Assembly (NCBI RefSeq): GCF_014651235.1
Contig: NZ_BMWM01000003.1
Span: 1-64,000 of the forward strand
DNA length: 64,000 nucleotides
Direction: 5' to 3'
DNA from: Leuconostoc lactis KCTC 3528 = DSM 20202
GTDB lineage: Bacteria; Bacillota; Bacilli; Lactobacillales; Lactobacillaceae
Position numbers and translations under genes: made by a program. The notes beneath the pieces are model-generated. The model made no database searches, was not told the origin of the DNA, and saw nothing but the letters and a program-made list of their open reading frames with translations. Position 1 is the first letter of the stretch. Each line of letters starts with the position of its first letter. Below, piece after piece: positions 37,100 to 46,204 of the stretch.

Positions 37100-37579
37100 T
37101 TACCACAACCCCCATGATTTCTCAATGTTTTTCCCATTGAGCGCTGGTTTCATAATCAACTCATCAAATCGATGAATATCCTTTAGTAAATCACGGGATT
37201 CTTCGAGACCAAACGCCTCAATCCAGGCCTTCCCACGGGCGCGCACGCGCTTCGTCAACTCCGCCTCAATGCGCTGCCCTTCTGGTGTCAAGGAAAGGAG
37301 GATGCGCCGTCGATCGTTTTCATCTGGCGTTTGCACCACAAAATCTAACGCCAGCATCGGCTTTAATTGGCGGCCAACAGCGCCTTTGGTCACTTTTCGT
37401 TCAGCCGCAATTTCAGTTAAAGTCAGTGGCGTTTCGCTGCGCGCAATGGCTGCCATAATCAACCACTGCTCAAAAGACAGCCCATATTCACGCATTGGCT
37501 GTGAGAGCATGGTTTCCATGTGTTTTAGTGATGACATGTAAACCCGAATAAAGTCGGCTAACATTGTGTATTCTGGCAT
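37100..37579 (-). CDS. MarR-family transcriptional regulator
   Basis: Winged-helix regulator, 159 aa. The DNA-binding region is LTLTEIAAERKVTKGAVGRQLKPMLALDFVVQTPDENDRRRILLSLTPEGQ, with the DxR wing motif. Its ligand and targets are unknown. It ends in an unusual KSWGLW tail. The LOG-family gene 24 nt upstream may be co-transcribed. Confidence 0.9.
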   Translation of the reverse strand: MPEYTMLADFIRVYMSSLKHMETMLSQPMREYGLSFEQWLIMAAIARSETPLTLTEIAAERKVTKGAVGRQLKPMLALDFVVQTPDENDRRRILLSLTPEGQRIEAELTKRVRARGKAWIEAFGLEESRDLLKDIHRFDELIMKPALNGKNIEKSWGLW

Positions 37580-37603
37580 ATGATTTCCCCTGTTCTCATA
37601 CCT

Positions 37604-38149
37604 TCAAATGGTAGCAAGATAGCGCAACGCGTCGTCAACACTTTGGTATAACCGCACCGCTGCTAAGTCCGTTGGTACGGCAAAATCAGCTGTTACGCTA
37701 TCTGCTAGCCAATCCCACAAATGGTCATAGTACCCATTCACATTGAATAGTACGAGTGGTTTGTGATGTAAGCCAATTCTGGCCCAACTTAACACTTGTG
37801 CTAATTCCTCAAGCGTGCCAAACCCACCCGGTAAAACAATAAACGCATCAGCAAGTGACATCAGTAATTCTTTGCGTTCAGACATGGTCTCAACGGTCAT
37901 CAATTGCGTGATATCAGCTGCCGGCATCGTCTCTTCTGCTAAGTTTTTTGGCGACACGCCAATGACTTGGCCACCATGTGCCATTGCGGCACGTGCCGTA
38001 ACACCCATCAGGCCGTCGCGACCACCCCCGTATACAAGTGTGATCTGTCGTTGCGCTAATGCTTGTCCAAGCGCTGATGCAATTGTCGTAAATTCTGGAT
38101 CTGCACCAAGTTGCGAGCCCATAAAAACGGTAATCGATTTGACTGACAT
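37604..38149 (-). CDS. LOG-family nucleoside-5'-monophosphate phosphoribohydrolase
   Basis: LOG-type Rossmann protein that cleaves the N-glycosidic bond of AMP or related nucleotides. Motifs: VFMGSQLGADPEF, VYGGGRDGLMG, and the catalytic LPGGFGTLEELAQVLSWAR (PGGxGTxxE). 181 aa, SD AGGGGGG. The physiological substrate in lactic acid bacteria is unclear. Confidence 0.9.
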   Translation of the reverse strand: MSVKSITVFMGSQLGADPEFTTIASALGQALAQRQITLVYGGGRDGLMGVTARAAMAHGGQVIGVSPKNLAEETMPAADITQLMTVETMSERKELLMSLADAFIVLPGGFGTLEELAQVLSWARIGLHHKPLVLFNVNGYYDHLWDWLADSVTADFAVPTDLAAVRLYQSVDDALRYLATI

Positions 38150-38302
38150 GTCTTCGCCCCCCTACATCAAATTTAACAATGATAATGGGAATAATCAAGT
38201 AATAAGCCGACAACATTCCCGTTTTCGCGTGCTATGTGGTACACTATAATATAGGTTTTCGTTCGTGACAAATTAAAAAATTAACGATATTTTGGAGGCA
38301 TT

Positions 38303-38515
38303 ATGATTTACAAAGTTTATTACCAGGAACATCCTGAACGCAATCCCAAGCGTGAAACAACCCTTTCACTCTACTTGTCGGCAGAAAGCTTGCCACAAGC
38401 ACGGGAAATTATTGAAGACAACACCAACTACAACGTTGAATTTATCGAAGAACTTTCAGATAAGGCATTGACTTACGAAAAAGCTAACCCAAACTTCGAA
38501 ATCACAACATTCTAA
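38303..38515 (+). CDS. rpoY: RNA polymerase epsilon subunit
   Basis: Small accessory RNA polymerase subunit of Firmicutes. 70 aa; MIYKVYYQEHPERNPKRETT ... LYLSAESLPQAREIIEDNT is the family pattern. SD TTTGGAGG. It lies 3 nt before rnjA, the conserved Bacillus pairing. A TATAAT at 38243-38248 is a likely promoter. Confidence 0.95.
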   Translation: MIYKVYYQEHPERNPKRETTLSLYLSAESLPQAREIIEDNTNYNVEFIEELSDKALTYEKANPNFEITTF

Positions 38516-38518
38516 ACT

Positions 38519-40201
38519 ATGACATATTCTGTAGATATTAAACCAAACGAAGTCGGCGTTTATGCGCTAGGCGGTTTAGGCGAGATCGGTAAGAATACGT
38601 ATGGTATTGAGTATCAAGATGAGATCATCGTTGTTGACGCGGGTATTAAGTTCCCCGAAGATGAACTACTTGGTATCGATTACGTTATTCCTGACTATAC
38701 TTATTTAGTCGATAATATCGATCGCGTGAAAGCACTGGTTATCACCCACGGACACGAAGACCATATCGGTGCAATCGCCTACTTTTTACAAGCTGTTAAC
38801 GTTCCAGTTTATGCTGGGCCACTAGCAATGGCGTTAATTAAGAACAAACTCGAAGAAAAACAACTGCTCAATCGCGTTGAATTACACGAGATTACGGATG
38901 GGACTGTCCTTGAATTTGATAAATTAAGTGTTGAATTCTTCCGGACAACCCACTCAATTCCTGATGTATTTGGTGTTGCGGTGCACACCCCAGTTGGGAC
39001 AATTGTTGAAACTGGTGATTTCAAGTTCGATCTCACACCAACAACAAAGCAGCCACCTAACTTGTGGTCAATGGCGCGTCTTGGTGAAAAAGGTGTCTTG
39101 CTCATGATGAGTGATTCAACCAACGCTGAACGTGCTGAATGGACCAAGTCAGAAGCCTGGGTGGCCAAATCGGTTAACCGAATTTTTGACAAAATTACAA
39201 AGGGCCGTATCATCTTTGCGACTTTCGCTTCAAACATGAACCGTGTCCGCATGGCGACTGATGCTGCGATTGCTCATGGGCGTAAAATTGCTGTCTTTGG
39301 TCGTTCAATGGAATCAGCTGTTAACAATGGTCGTGCTTTAGGGTACTTGAACATTCCAGATGACATGCTGGTTGAACAATCTGAGATTAAGCATATCCCT
39401 GATGATGAACTGTTGATTTTATCAACTGGTTCACAAGGTGAACCGATGGCCGCTTTGGCTCGCATTGCTGAAGGCACGCACAAGCAAATTCGCTTGAAGC
39501 CAAATGACAACGTTATTTTCTCATCATCTCCTATTCCAGGTAACACCGCTTCAGTCAATGAAGTGATTAATAAGCTGGAAGAAGGCGGTGCTAATGTCAT
39601 TTATGGTAAGGTCAACAACATTCATACTTCTGGTCACGGTGGCCAAGAAGAAGAAAAGTTGATGTTAGCCCTCATGAAGCCAAAGTACTTCATGCCCGTG
39701 CACGGGGAATATCGGATGTTGAAAGTTCATGCCTCATTGGCACACGAACTCGATATCCCTGAAGACCATACTTTTATTTTGGAAAATGGTGATGTCTTAG
39801 CGCTTGATGGCGAAAATGCCCGTATTGCGGGACATTTCCCTGGCGAAGACACTTACATTGATGGCTCAGGTATCGGTGATATCGGATCAGTTGTCCTGCA
39901 CGATCGTCAAAAGCTCTCACAAGATGGCTTGGTCGTGGTGACGGCAACTATTGACTTAAAGAAAAAAGAAATTCTTTCTGGCCCAGATATTTTGTCACGT
40001 GGTTTTGTATACATGCGTGAGTCTGGTGATTTAATTAATGAAGGCCGTCGGATTATTTTTGGCACGATGCGTCGTGTGATGAATAACGCTAACGCCACTG
40101 AAGCTGATATTCGTCAAGCCGTTATTGATGACTTATCACGTTTCTTGTATCGTGAAACAGCACGTAAGCCAATGATCTTACCAATGTTGATCATGGTCTA
40201 A
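38519..40201 (+). CDS. rnjA: ribonuclease J1
   Basis: 5'-exo/endoribonuclease central to mRNA decay. Metallo-beta-lactamase domain with VITHGHEDHIGAIAYFL (HxHxDH), ETGDFKFD, and beta-CASP motifs (FATFASNMNRVR, STGSQGEPMAAL, TSGHGGQEE). 560 aa. There is no SD before the ATG 3 nt after the rpoY stop, so translation is probably by coupled re-initiation. Confidence 0.96.
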   Translation: MTYSVDIKPNEVGVYALGGLGEIGKNTYGIEYQDEIIVVDAGIKFPEDELLGIDYVIPDYTYLVDNIDRVKALVITHGHEDHIGAIAYFLQAVNVPVYAGPLAMALIKNKLEEKQLLNRVELHEITDGTVLEFDKLSVEFFRTTHSIPDVFGVAVHTPVGTIVETGDFKFDLTPTTKQPPNLWSMARLGEKGVLLMMSDSTNAERAEWTKSEAWVAKSVNRIFDKITKGRIIFATFASNMNRVRMATDAAIAHGRKIAVFGRSMESAVNNGRALGYLNIPDDMLVEQSEIKHIPDDELLILSTGSQGEPMAALARIAEGTHKQIRLKPNDNVIFSSSPIPGNTASVNEVINKLEEGGANVIYGKVNNIHTSGHGGQEEEKLMLALMKPKYFMPVHGEYRMLKVHASLAHELDIPEDHTFILENGDVLALDGENARIAGHFPGEDTYIDGSGIGDIGSVVLHDRQKLSQDGLVVVTATIDLKKKEILSGPDILSRGFVYMRESGDLINEGRRIIFGTMRRVMNNANATEADIRQAVIDDLSRFLYRETARKPMILPMLIMV

Positions 40202-40206
40202 TGACA

Positions 40207-40228
40207 AAACACCCGCTTTTGGGTGTTT
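40207..40228 (+). terminator. rnjA terminator
   Basis: 8-bp stem (40207-40214 with 40221-40228) and T-run. Confidence 0.85.
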
Positions 40229-40249
40229 TTTTGTTGCCTTGAATCGATA

Positions 40250-40262
40250 AATACCGAACATT
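40250..40262 (+). promoter_or_regulatory. PurBox upstream of ppc
   Basis: AATACCGAACATT, 13/13 match to AWWWCCGAACWWT and identical to the box at purR. It ends 46 nt upstream of the ppc -35. PurR control of ppc is inferred. Confidence 0.6.
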
Positions 40263-40308
40263 ATTTTCTTTTATGCAGAGGTCAACGTATAAAACTTGAC
40301 ATTAACAT

Positions 40309-40336
40309 TTTCAAACCGAGCCCAATATGCTAGAAT
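40309..40336 (+). promoter_or_regulatory. ppc promoter
   Basis: TTTCAA (40309-40314), 16-nt spacer, TAGAAT (40331-40336) with an extended TGC. It starts about 22 nt before the SD. Confidence 0.55.
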
Positions 40337-40364
40337 AGTAGAAGTACAATATGAAGGAGCCATC

Positions 40365-41882
40365 ATGACACAACGAAAAATCCCTACGATTATGGGTACG
40401 CAACACCCCGATAATGCGAATGCACCTTTCTGGGATGCATCCCAACAACCTTTTATCAGCGCCTATCGCGAAATGAACGAAGCTTTTGAAAATTTCAGTG
40501 AATTAAATGTTGATGAATACATGTGGGATTGGGAAGGTAAGCACGCCGATGCTGCCGTCATTGATCGCCTATTTAGCACCGAATATGATTACTTTAAAGA
40601 CCAACAAATTGGTCGTGATAAATTCTTGACGTTCCGCTTCCCAAACATTTGGGAAGAAAAAGGCTATAACTTGATGCAAGCGATGACTGCCATTTTAAGT
40701 TCAGAAGATTTCGCGCATGATTTAGGCTTTGAACAACGGCCATTATTTGAAGCCATTTTGCCAATGGCACAACGCGCTGATCAGTTGCTAAAGATGCAAG
40801 TTTTGTTTGAAAAGCTAGCCAACTTTAAGTCAGTTGAGTTTACCCGTTCAGATAAAAACACCCCTTATATTGAAATTATTCCCCTATTTGAGGATTTTTA
40901 CACCCAATTTCACGCACCAGAAATTTTGAAAGACTACCTCAAGTTGCATGAAGAACATTTTGGATTCCGACCAAAGTATATGCGTGTTTTCCTGGCTGGA
41001 TCTGATTCAGCGTTGACAGCTGGTTTCATGAGCTCAATTACGGGTAACAAGTTGGCCATTGCGCGCTTACATGAATTTGCCCGTGAAGAAAACATTGAAA
41101 TTTATCCAATTTCAGGGACTGGTTCAGCGATTTTCCGTGGTGGCTTGTCACCACACCGTATTGATCGTTACGTCAAAGAATTCCCTGGTGTTCGTACGGC
41201 AACAGTTCAGTCTGCTTTCCGCTATGATTTCCCACTTGCTGATGTCCAACAAGCGATTGCCGAACTAAAGGAAAAGTTGCCAACCGCTGAACCATTGAAG
41301 ATTTCAGCTGCTGACCAAAAGATCTTAGCCGAAGTCGCTGAAGAATCAGCTGAATTTTATGCGCACACCCTAGACCAATTGGTGCCTGATATGCAACCGA
41401 TTTTCAAGGCCTTCCCAAAGCGTCGTGACCGTCGCCAACACGTTGGGGTCTTAGGTTACTCACGTTCAGTTGACGGTATTGAATTACCACGTGCCATCAA
41501 CTTCACCGGTGCCTTTTATTCAATCGGTGTGCCACCAGAATTCATCGGCTTCGGTCGAGCTCTTGAAAACTTAAACGCTGATCATCTGTCAGCGTTTGTC
41601 CGGAATTACCCAAGTATGAAGGATGACTTCCGTGAACTCGCCCGCTTTGTCAATCTTGATGCACTCGCAATCTTGAAGACACAAAGTCCTGCTTGGGCCG
41701 ATGTTGAACGCGACATTATGATTGTCAAAGATATTTTCGACCTTGAAATTGGTCCTAAAACCCGTGAAGAACAACAGCATGCCGAAATCGCTTTGCAAGT
41801 TGTGCAAATTAAAGAAGGTGCGCCAATTGCCATTACGGCTTTAATTAACCGCATGGCGCAACTCCGCCACTTCTTAGGATAA
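40365..41882 (+). CDS. ppcA: phosphoenolpyruvate carboxylase, archaeal type
   Basis: Carboxylates PEP to oxaloacetate for aspartate and related synthesis. This is the short (505 aa) archaeal-type enzyme known from archaea, clostridia and Leuconostoc/Oenococcus, not the ~900-aa bacterial form. It begins MTQRKIPTIMGTQHPDNANAP. Characteristic segments are VDEYMWDWEGKHADAAV, RVFLAGSDSALTAGF, GTGSAIFRGGLSPHR and GYSRSVDGIELPRAI. Start ATG 40365 has AAGGAG. A PurBox lies upstream, fitting oxaloacetate/aspartate supply for purines. Confidence 0.95.
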   Translation: MTQRKIPTIMGTQHPDNANAPFWDASQQPFISAYREMNEAFENFSELNVDEYMWDWEGKHADAAVIDRLFSTEYDYFKDQQIGRDKFLTFRFPNIWEEKGYNLMQAMTAILSSEDFAHDLGFEQRPLFEAILPMAQRADQLLKMQVLFEKLANFKSVEFTRSDKNTPYIEIIPLFEDFYTQFHAPEILKDYLKLHEEHFGFRPKYMRVFLAGSDSALTAGFMSSITGNKLAIARLHEFAREENIEIYPISGTGSAIFRGGLSPHRIDRYVKEFPGVRTATVQSAFRYDFPLADVQQAIAELKEKLPTAEPLKISAADQKILAEVAEESAEFYAHTLDQLVPDMQPIFKAFPKRRDRRQHVGVLGYSRSVDGIELPRAINFTGAFYSIGVPPEFIGFGRALENLNADHLSAFVRNYPSMKDDFRELARFVNLDALAILKTQSPAWADVERDIMIVKDIFDLEIGPKTREEQQHAEIALQVVQIKEGAPIAITALINRMAQLRHFLG

Positions 41883-41893
41883 TCACCACACAT

Positions 41894-41907
41894 AGCCCTT
41901 TGGGGCT
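41894..41907 (+). terminator. ppc terminator
   Basis: 5-bp GC-rich stem (41894-41898 with 41903-41907) and seven Ts. Confidence 0.75.
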
Positions 41908-41952
41908 TTTTTTGTTACAATAAAATTAGTTTCTATCGAAAGAATAACCATC

Positions 41953-42882
41953 ATGCCGAATTTTTACGTGATTCACAATCCTCAGGCTGGTAACCAAGCA
42001 CACGGCGATATTATCAGTCAAATTAAACATTTACGCACAATCGTGCGCTGGTCCGATACCCAATATGCTGGCCACGCAGTCAAATTGGCAAAAAATATCG
42101 CTAATACGGTCACAGACCCCGAGGCGGTTGTTTTAGCGATCGGTGGGGACGGCACCTTAAACGAAGTATTAAATGGCTTATTACAAACTCAACGTGAAGC
42201 CCCCATTCCCTTAGCCTATATCCCACTTGGTTCGGGTAATGACTTTGCCCGAGCAGCGCATTTAGGGACAGCTAGTGAGGCGCTGTATCATCTTAAACAA
42301 ACAACCCAGCCCCGGCAACTTAATGTCGGTCGGATGACAGATGATGGGCTGTATCAGACAACGCGATACTTCATTAACAATTTGGGCATTGGGTTTGATG
42401 CGTTAGTGGTTGATCACACCAACCAATCACCTTGGAAAAAACGGCTGAACCGCCTAGGGTTAGGACACTTCAGTTATCTAGCCACAACTTTAGCCGCTTT
42501 TTTCCAACAACAAGCCTTCCAAATGACTGTCATGACTGGCGATCAGTACCAACAGTTTACTCAGGCGTTTTTGGTGACGATTACCAACCAGCCCTTTTTT
42601 GGTGGTGGCATTGCCCTACTCCCAACGGCTGACTTAACTCAGGAAGGTCTCGACCTCGTCATCGCCAAAAAGATGTCATTTCTCCAGTTTCTAAAATTAT
42701 TTATGGCCTTAAAAAAGGATGGTAGTCATCTTGCTCACCCAAACGTGACAACTATCCCGCTCCAACACGGCACACAAATTTACGTTCGTGACATGCAACC
42801 AGGCCAAGTTGATGGTGAAACATTGCAACCTAGTACTTTTGGTTTGACCATTGATTATCAATCCTATCCATTTTGGCTCTAA
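41953..42882 (+). CDS. YegS/DagK-family lipid kinase
   Basis: Second diacylglycerol-kinase-fold protein in the window (309 aa), diverged from dagK at 17650. Nucleotide motif LAIGGDGTLNEVLNGL and PLGSGNDFARAA are intact. Substrate may be a different lipid. A TGT-TACAAT extended -10 at 41913-41921 gives a ~25-nt leader; SD GAAAGAA is weak. Confidence 0.88.
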   Translation: MPNFYVIHNPQAGNQAHGDIISQIKHLRTIVRWSDTQYAGHAVKLAKNIANTVTDPEAVVLAIGGDGTLNEVLNGLLQTQREAPIPLAYIPLGSGNDFARAAHLGTASEALYHLKQTTQPRQLNVGRMTDDGLYQTTRYFINNLGIGFDALVVDHTNQSPWKKRLNRLGLGHFSYLATTLAAFFQQQAFQMTVMTGDQYQQFTQAFLVTITNQPFFGGGIALLPTADLTQEGLDLVIAKKMSFLQFLKLFMALKKDGSHLAHPNVTTIPLQHGTQIYVRDMQPGQVDGETLQPSTFGLTIDYQSYPFWL

Positions 42883-42923
42883 AAAAGCGTTATCTCTATT
42901 AACAATAGAGATAACGCTTTTTT
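42881..42923. terminator. convergent terminator
   Basis: 20-bp perfect stem (42881-42900 with 42904-42923). It ends in A- and T-runs, so works in both directions. It overlaps the ends of both genes. Confidence 0.92.
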
Positions 42924-43860
42924 AATTAAAACGGCCTAAACGTTCTGCTTGGTTGGTCACACTGACAATCAACTTTCGTGATGTCAAATGTTCACTAGCT
43001 TGAATGACCAAATCTTCTTGGTAAATAATAGCTGCAATGGCACTAACAACCGTTGGCACAATACTATTGGCGTGGCCGTGCATGAAGGCATTTTTCATCG
43101 CTTCAGTATAGTTCTGACTATTTAATAACGACCAAATAATCGCTTCTAATGTGCTGGCACTGCGACCATCTAACACGATGTTACCAACCGGAATATTAGC
43201 AAAGTCCGGCAAGTTAAGTTCCTCAAATGCGTTTAATTCTGATTCAAAAACCTTATGGCGAGAATAATATTCAAAGCCAAAGGCCAAGCCGTTTTCTACG
43301 GCATCCCGAATGGGTTGTTTTTCAAGAATCTGGCTCACAATAAGGCTTAACATCCCCACGCTCACCAAGGCACCTTCTGCATTATGCGTTAAGCCTGCAA
43401 TGCGATGTAGGGTCAACATGGCGGATTCATCATTAATAAATGACACGCCATATTCATGATGCAAATATAATGCAACGGGTAACATCCGAACTAAAATATC
43501 TTCACTATCCGCCACGTCTTCTAAAATACCAGAAGCCAGGGTGTCTCGATTTTTACTATAATTATCCATCGCCTTTTTAGTGACGACATCAATGCGTTGA
43601 CGCGTTCGTTCGGGTGCAAATTGGTGCTTTTTATACCAATTTTGGAAATGATTCATCACGTCAGTTAACTGATAACCACGCGACAAACTCGCAACGGTCG
43701 TCAATGACAAACTCGTTTGTGACCCCCAGCGTAGCTCTTGCTTAAAATAGGTTGGATCGGACAGTAGGGCCCCTTGTTCACTGTTGGATAGCACGGTCAT
43801 ACTCTCGCCGACCGCAATACCAAACATTAAAAATTGAATTGTCGCTTGCTTTTTAGCCAT
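42922..43860 (-). CDS. ADP-ribosylglycohydrolase (DraG)-like protein, degenerate metal site
   Basis: 312-aa all-helical protein resembling the DraG/ARH family. The hallmark GDAxGxPxE and the Asp-rich GGDTDT metal site are not present. The matching regions read FGIAVGESMTVLS and HGHANSIVPTVVSAIAA. Catalysis as an ADP-ribosylglycohydrolase is therefore doubtful, and the family assignment is tentative. TGT-TAGAAT lies 5 nt before the ATG, suggesting a leaderless transcript internal to the metK region; AGGG adjacent to the ATG is too close for a good SD. Confidence 0.65.
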   Translation of the reverse strand: MAKKQATIQFLMFGIAVGESMTVLSNSEQGALLSDPTYFKQELRWGSQTSLSLTTVASLSRGYQLTDVMNHFQNWYKKHQFAPERTRQRIDVVTKKAMDNYSKNRDTLASGILEDVADSEDILVRMLPVALYLHHEYGVSFINDESAMLTLHRIAGLTHNAEGALVSVGMLSLIVSQILEKQPIRDAVENGLAFGFEYYSRHKVFESELNAFEELNLPDFANIPVGNIVLDGRSASTLEAIIWSLLNSQNYTEAMKNAFMHGHANSIVPTVVSAIAAIIYQEDLVIQASEHLTSRKLIVSVTNQAERLGRFN

Positions 43861-43865
43861 ACCCT

Positions 43866-43874
43866 ATTCTAACA
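43866..43874 (-). promoter_or_regulatory. extended -10 before the DraG-like gene
   Basis: TG-T-TAGAAT on the minus strand, 5 nt from ATG and 19 nt after the metK stop. Confidence 0.45.
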
Positions 43875-43892
43875 TATTCAAAATACCAGCAT

Positions 43893-45050
43893 TTACATCA
43901 ATGCTTTAATCTTGTCGACTTGATCCAATGCTTCCCAAGGTAAATCGATATCTGTCCGGCCAAAGTGACCAAACGCGGCTGTTTGCTTATAAATTGGACG
44001 ACGGAGATCTAAATGATTGATGATGGCCAAAGGTCGGAAATCAAAGAGTTGTGCCGTAATGTCACGAATCTTGTCTTCGTCAATTTTGGCTGTGCCAAAA
44101 GTTTCAATGTTTAATGACACAGGTTGTGCCACGCCAATTGCGTAAGCAACTTGCAATTCTAACTTATCAGCAACACCGGCAGCCACCAGATTTTTAGCCA
44201 CATAACGGGCAAAATAAGCCGCTGAGCGATCGACCTTAGTGGCATCCTTACCAGAAAATGCGCCACCACCGTGATGGGCCGCCCCACCATAAGTATCGAC
44301 AATAATCTTACGACCTGTCAAACCAGAATCTGCTTGTGGGCCACCAAGAACGAAACGACCAGATGGGTTAATGTAGTAAATCGTTTCATCGTCGGCCAGA
44401 TCTTGTGGCAAAACAGGATCAATCACTAACCGACGGACATCTTCTCGCAGTTGGTCCAAAGTGACTGTTTCATCGTGTTGCGTTGACAAAACGACTGCCG
44501 CAATCCGTGTCACTTGGTTGTTATCATCCAGTTCCACACTCACTTCTGCCTTAGCATCGGGGCGCAAGTAATTTAATGTGCCAGCTTCACGGACATCGCG
44601 AATTTGACGCATCAAACGATGTGATAAGGCCAATGTTAACGGTAAATAATTATCCGTTTCGTTGGTGGCGTAGCCAAAGACCATGCCTTGATCTCCAGCA
44701 CCCAATTGTTCTGGATCATCATCTGCGCTGTCAACTGCTTGCGCAATGTCACCTGATTGCTCCACAATGCGGTTAGAAACGTTCACAGAATCTGCCGTAA
44801 AGCCAAGTTCCGCTTGGTTATAGCCAATTTCACGAATGGTATCCATCGCAATTTGGCGCACATTCACATAAGCAGAGGTTGATAATTCGCCAAAAATTGA
44901 GACATCGCCTGTTGATGTTGTCACTTCAACGGCAGAGCGCGCATAAGGATCTTGCGCTAAAACGGCATCCAAAATGGCATCGGCAATTTGATCGGCAATC
45001 TTATCGGGATGACCAGCTGAAACGGATTCTGAGGTAAAATACTTTGTCAT
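43893..45050 (-). CDS. metK: S-adenosylmethionine synthetase
   Basis: Makes SAM from methionine and ATP. Motifs: [34 protein letters not shown], and [25 protein letters not shown]. 385 aa. ATG 45050 (MTKYF) fits family starts; an in-frame ATG at 45059 sits only 2 nt after AAGGAGG. A SAM riboswitch and terminator precede the gene, giving product feedback. Confidence 0.97.
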   Translation of the reverse strand: MTKYFTSESVSAGHPDKIADQIADAILDAVLAQDPYARSAVEVTTSTGDVSIFGELSTSAYVNVRQIAMDTIREIGYNQAELGFTADSVNVSNRIVEQSGDIAQAVDSADDDPEQLGAGDQGMVFGYATNETDNYLPLTLALSHRLMRQIRDVREAGTLNYLRPDAKAEVSVELDDNNQVTRIAAVVLSTQHDETVTLDQLREDVRRLVIDPVLPQDLADDETIYYINPSGRFVLGGPQADSGLTGRKIIVDTYGGAAHHGGGAFSGKDATKVDRSAAYFARYVAKNLVAAGVADKLELQVAYAIGVAQPVSLNIETFGTAKIDEDKIRDITAQLFDFRPLAIINHLDLRRPIYKQTAAFGHFGRTDIDLPWEALDQVDKIKALM

Positions 45051-45107
45051 GATAAACATGACCTCCTTCAATTTTCAAAATAAAAAGCTACACGGTCGCA
45101 AATTAAA

Positions 45108-45247
45108 AGCGCCTCCCAACGGATAAGTCGGAACGCGCTAACGTGACGACTATCTGTACAGATGGACCACCGTGACAAAACATGCTGCCATATTTTTCCG
45201 GTTGGTGCAGGGTCAAAGTGCTGTATCACTCGCCTGCTCTTGATAGC
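45108..45247 (-). promoter_or_regulatory. SAM-responsive riboswitch (S-box/SAM-I-like) with terminator
   Basis: Minus-strand leader. P1 arms CTATC (within 45242-45247) and GATAG (45150-45154) enclose S-box-like blocks: TATCAAGAG near the 5' end, TTTGACCCTG, and CACCAACC. A terminator follows (45108-45139; AGCGC/GCGCT outer stem, ~12 bp with one mismatch) with TTTTAATTT. Sequence deviates from canonical SAM-I in places; an Rfam covariance search would settle the class. Confidence 0.7.
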
Positions 45248-45265
45248 TGTTTAAATTGTATCTTT

Positions 45266-45294
45266 AGCATAACAAAGTCACCACTAGATTGCAA
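45266..45294 (-). promoter_or_regulatory. metK leader promoter
   Basis: TTGCAA (45289-45294), 17-nt spacer, TATGCT (45266-45271) on the minus strand. Confidence 0.55.
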
Positions 45295-45336
45295 ATTCTT
45301 GTGACCAAAACGCTACGCAGGCCCGGCAAATTAAGG

Positions 45337-45342
45337 TACAAT
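45337..45342 (+). promoter_or_regulatory. -10 box 6 nt before a start codon
   Basis: TACAAT followed by 6 nt and ATG 45349. AAGG overlaps it 13 nt upstream as a poor SD. Leaderless initiation is possible. Confidence 0.4.
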
Positions 45343-45348
45343 AACAAT

Positions 45349-46170
45349 ATGACTTATCCAATTCATTTACAATCACATCAATTACCAGACGGTCGCCCCA
45401 TGCCCCGTCGCATCACGACTGATCCGCGCGAACGCCGTGCCTATGAAAACTTTCACCCAGTGAATTTTTTAGACTGGCGCCAATGGGTCCCACTCGTGGT
45501 TATTATTTTGAGCTTAAATCTCATTTGGTGGCGTCAGCCACTACTACATACCAAGACGTTAACCGAAGCCACTGTGACTTGGCAATTAGTGCCATTATTT
45601 GGCTACACCCTGGCCTTAGCCATTGGGATTACACTGCTGATTACCCAAAATTTACGTAGTTTGCTGAGTTATGCCTTCCTAGGCGTGAGCATTTTACTGA
45701 CCTTTAGTTCGCTCATCCAGACACGACACGAGATTTTCTTGTTGTTACTCCTGCTTAGCGTGTTCTTTATCGTGCTACAACAACAGTGGTTAGGCTTACA
45801 AAATTGGTTAGGTTTAGTGCTTTTAAGTGTTTTGGCAACCTATGCCGTCCCTGTTACCATCTTTTACATTTCAAACGGCTTTGTCACGCATCGTTATCTC
45901 AATCAACTACTACCCATGTTGTTTGGTTTTGGCTTCTTCTTTACCCCCATCATTATGCCCAATCCTGATGGTCGGAAGTTAAGTATCCTAACCCTTGGCC
46001 TCTTTTGGGTCACGGTGTTTAGCCATGCGATTGGTATCGGGACGATTTTTGTCATCCTCTTTAGTCTACTGGCCTTTATTTTACAATTCGTCAAAGCCAA
46101 AATCGGTAGCTGGCAACAGATGGGGTATGTCTTAATGTTTGCTTTATCCCTACTTCTCATCTATCGTTAA
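45349..46170 (+). CDS. polytopic membrane protein of unknown function
   Basis: 273 aa. A cytoplasmic-looking N-terminus (residues 1-40, DGRPMPRRITTDPRERRAYENF) is followed by about seven or eight hydrophobic spans to the C-terminus. No family motif recognised. It is monocistronic, divergent from metK and closed by a strong terminator. ATG 45349 is preferred over ATG 45289, which would add residues from the promoter region. Confidence 0.7.
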   Translation: MTYPIHLQSHQLPDGRPMPRRITTDPRERRAYENFHPVNFLDWRQWVPLVVIILSLNLIWWRQPLLHTKTLTEATVTWQLVPLFGYTLALAIGITLLITQNLRSLLSYAFLGVSILLTFSSLIQTRHEIFLLLLLLSVFFIVLQQQWLGLQNWLGLVLLSVLATYAVPVTIFYISNGFVTHRYLNQLLPMLFGFGFFFTPIIMPNPDGRKLSILTLGLFWVTVFSHAIGIGTIFVILFSLLAFILQFVKAKIGSWQQMGYVLMFALSLLLIYR

Positions 46171-46204
46171 AAAACCGTGATGGTATTAACCCATCACGGT
46201 TTTT
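46170..46204. terminator. convergent terminator
   Basis: 14-bp stem (46170-46183 with 46191-46204), A-run before and T-run after, usable on both strands. Confidence 0.9.
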
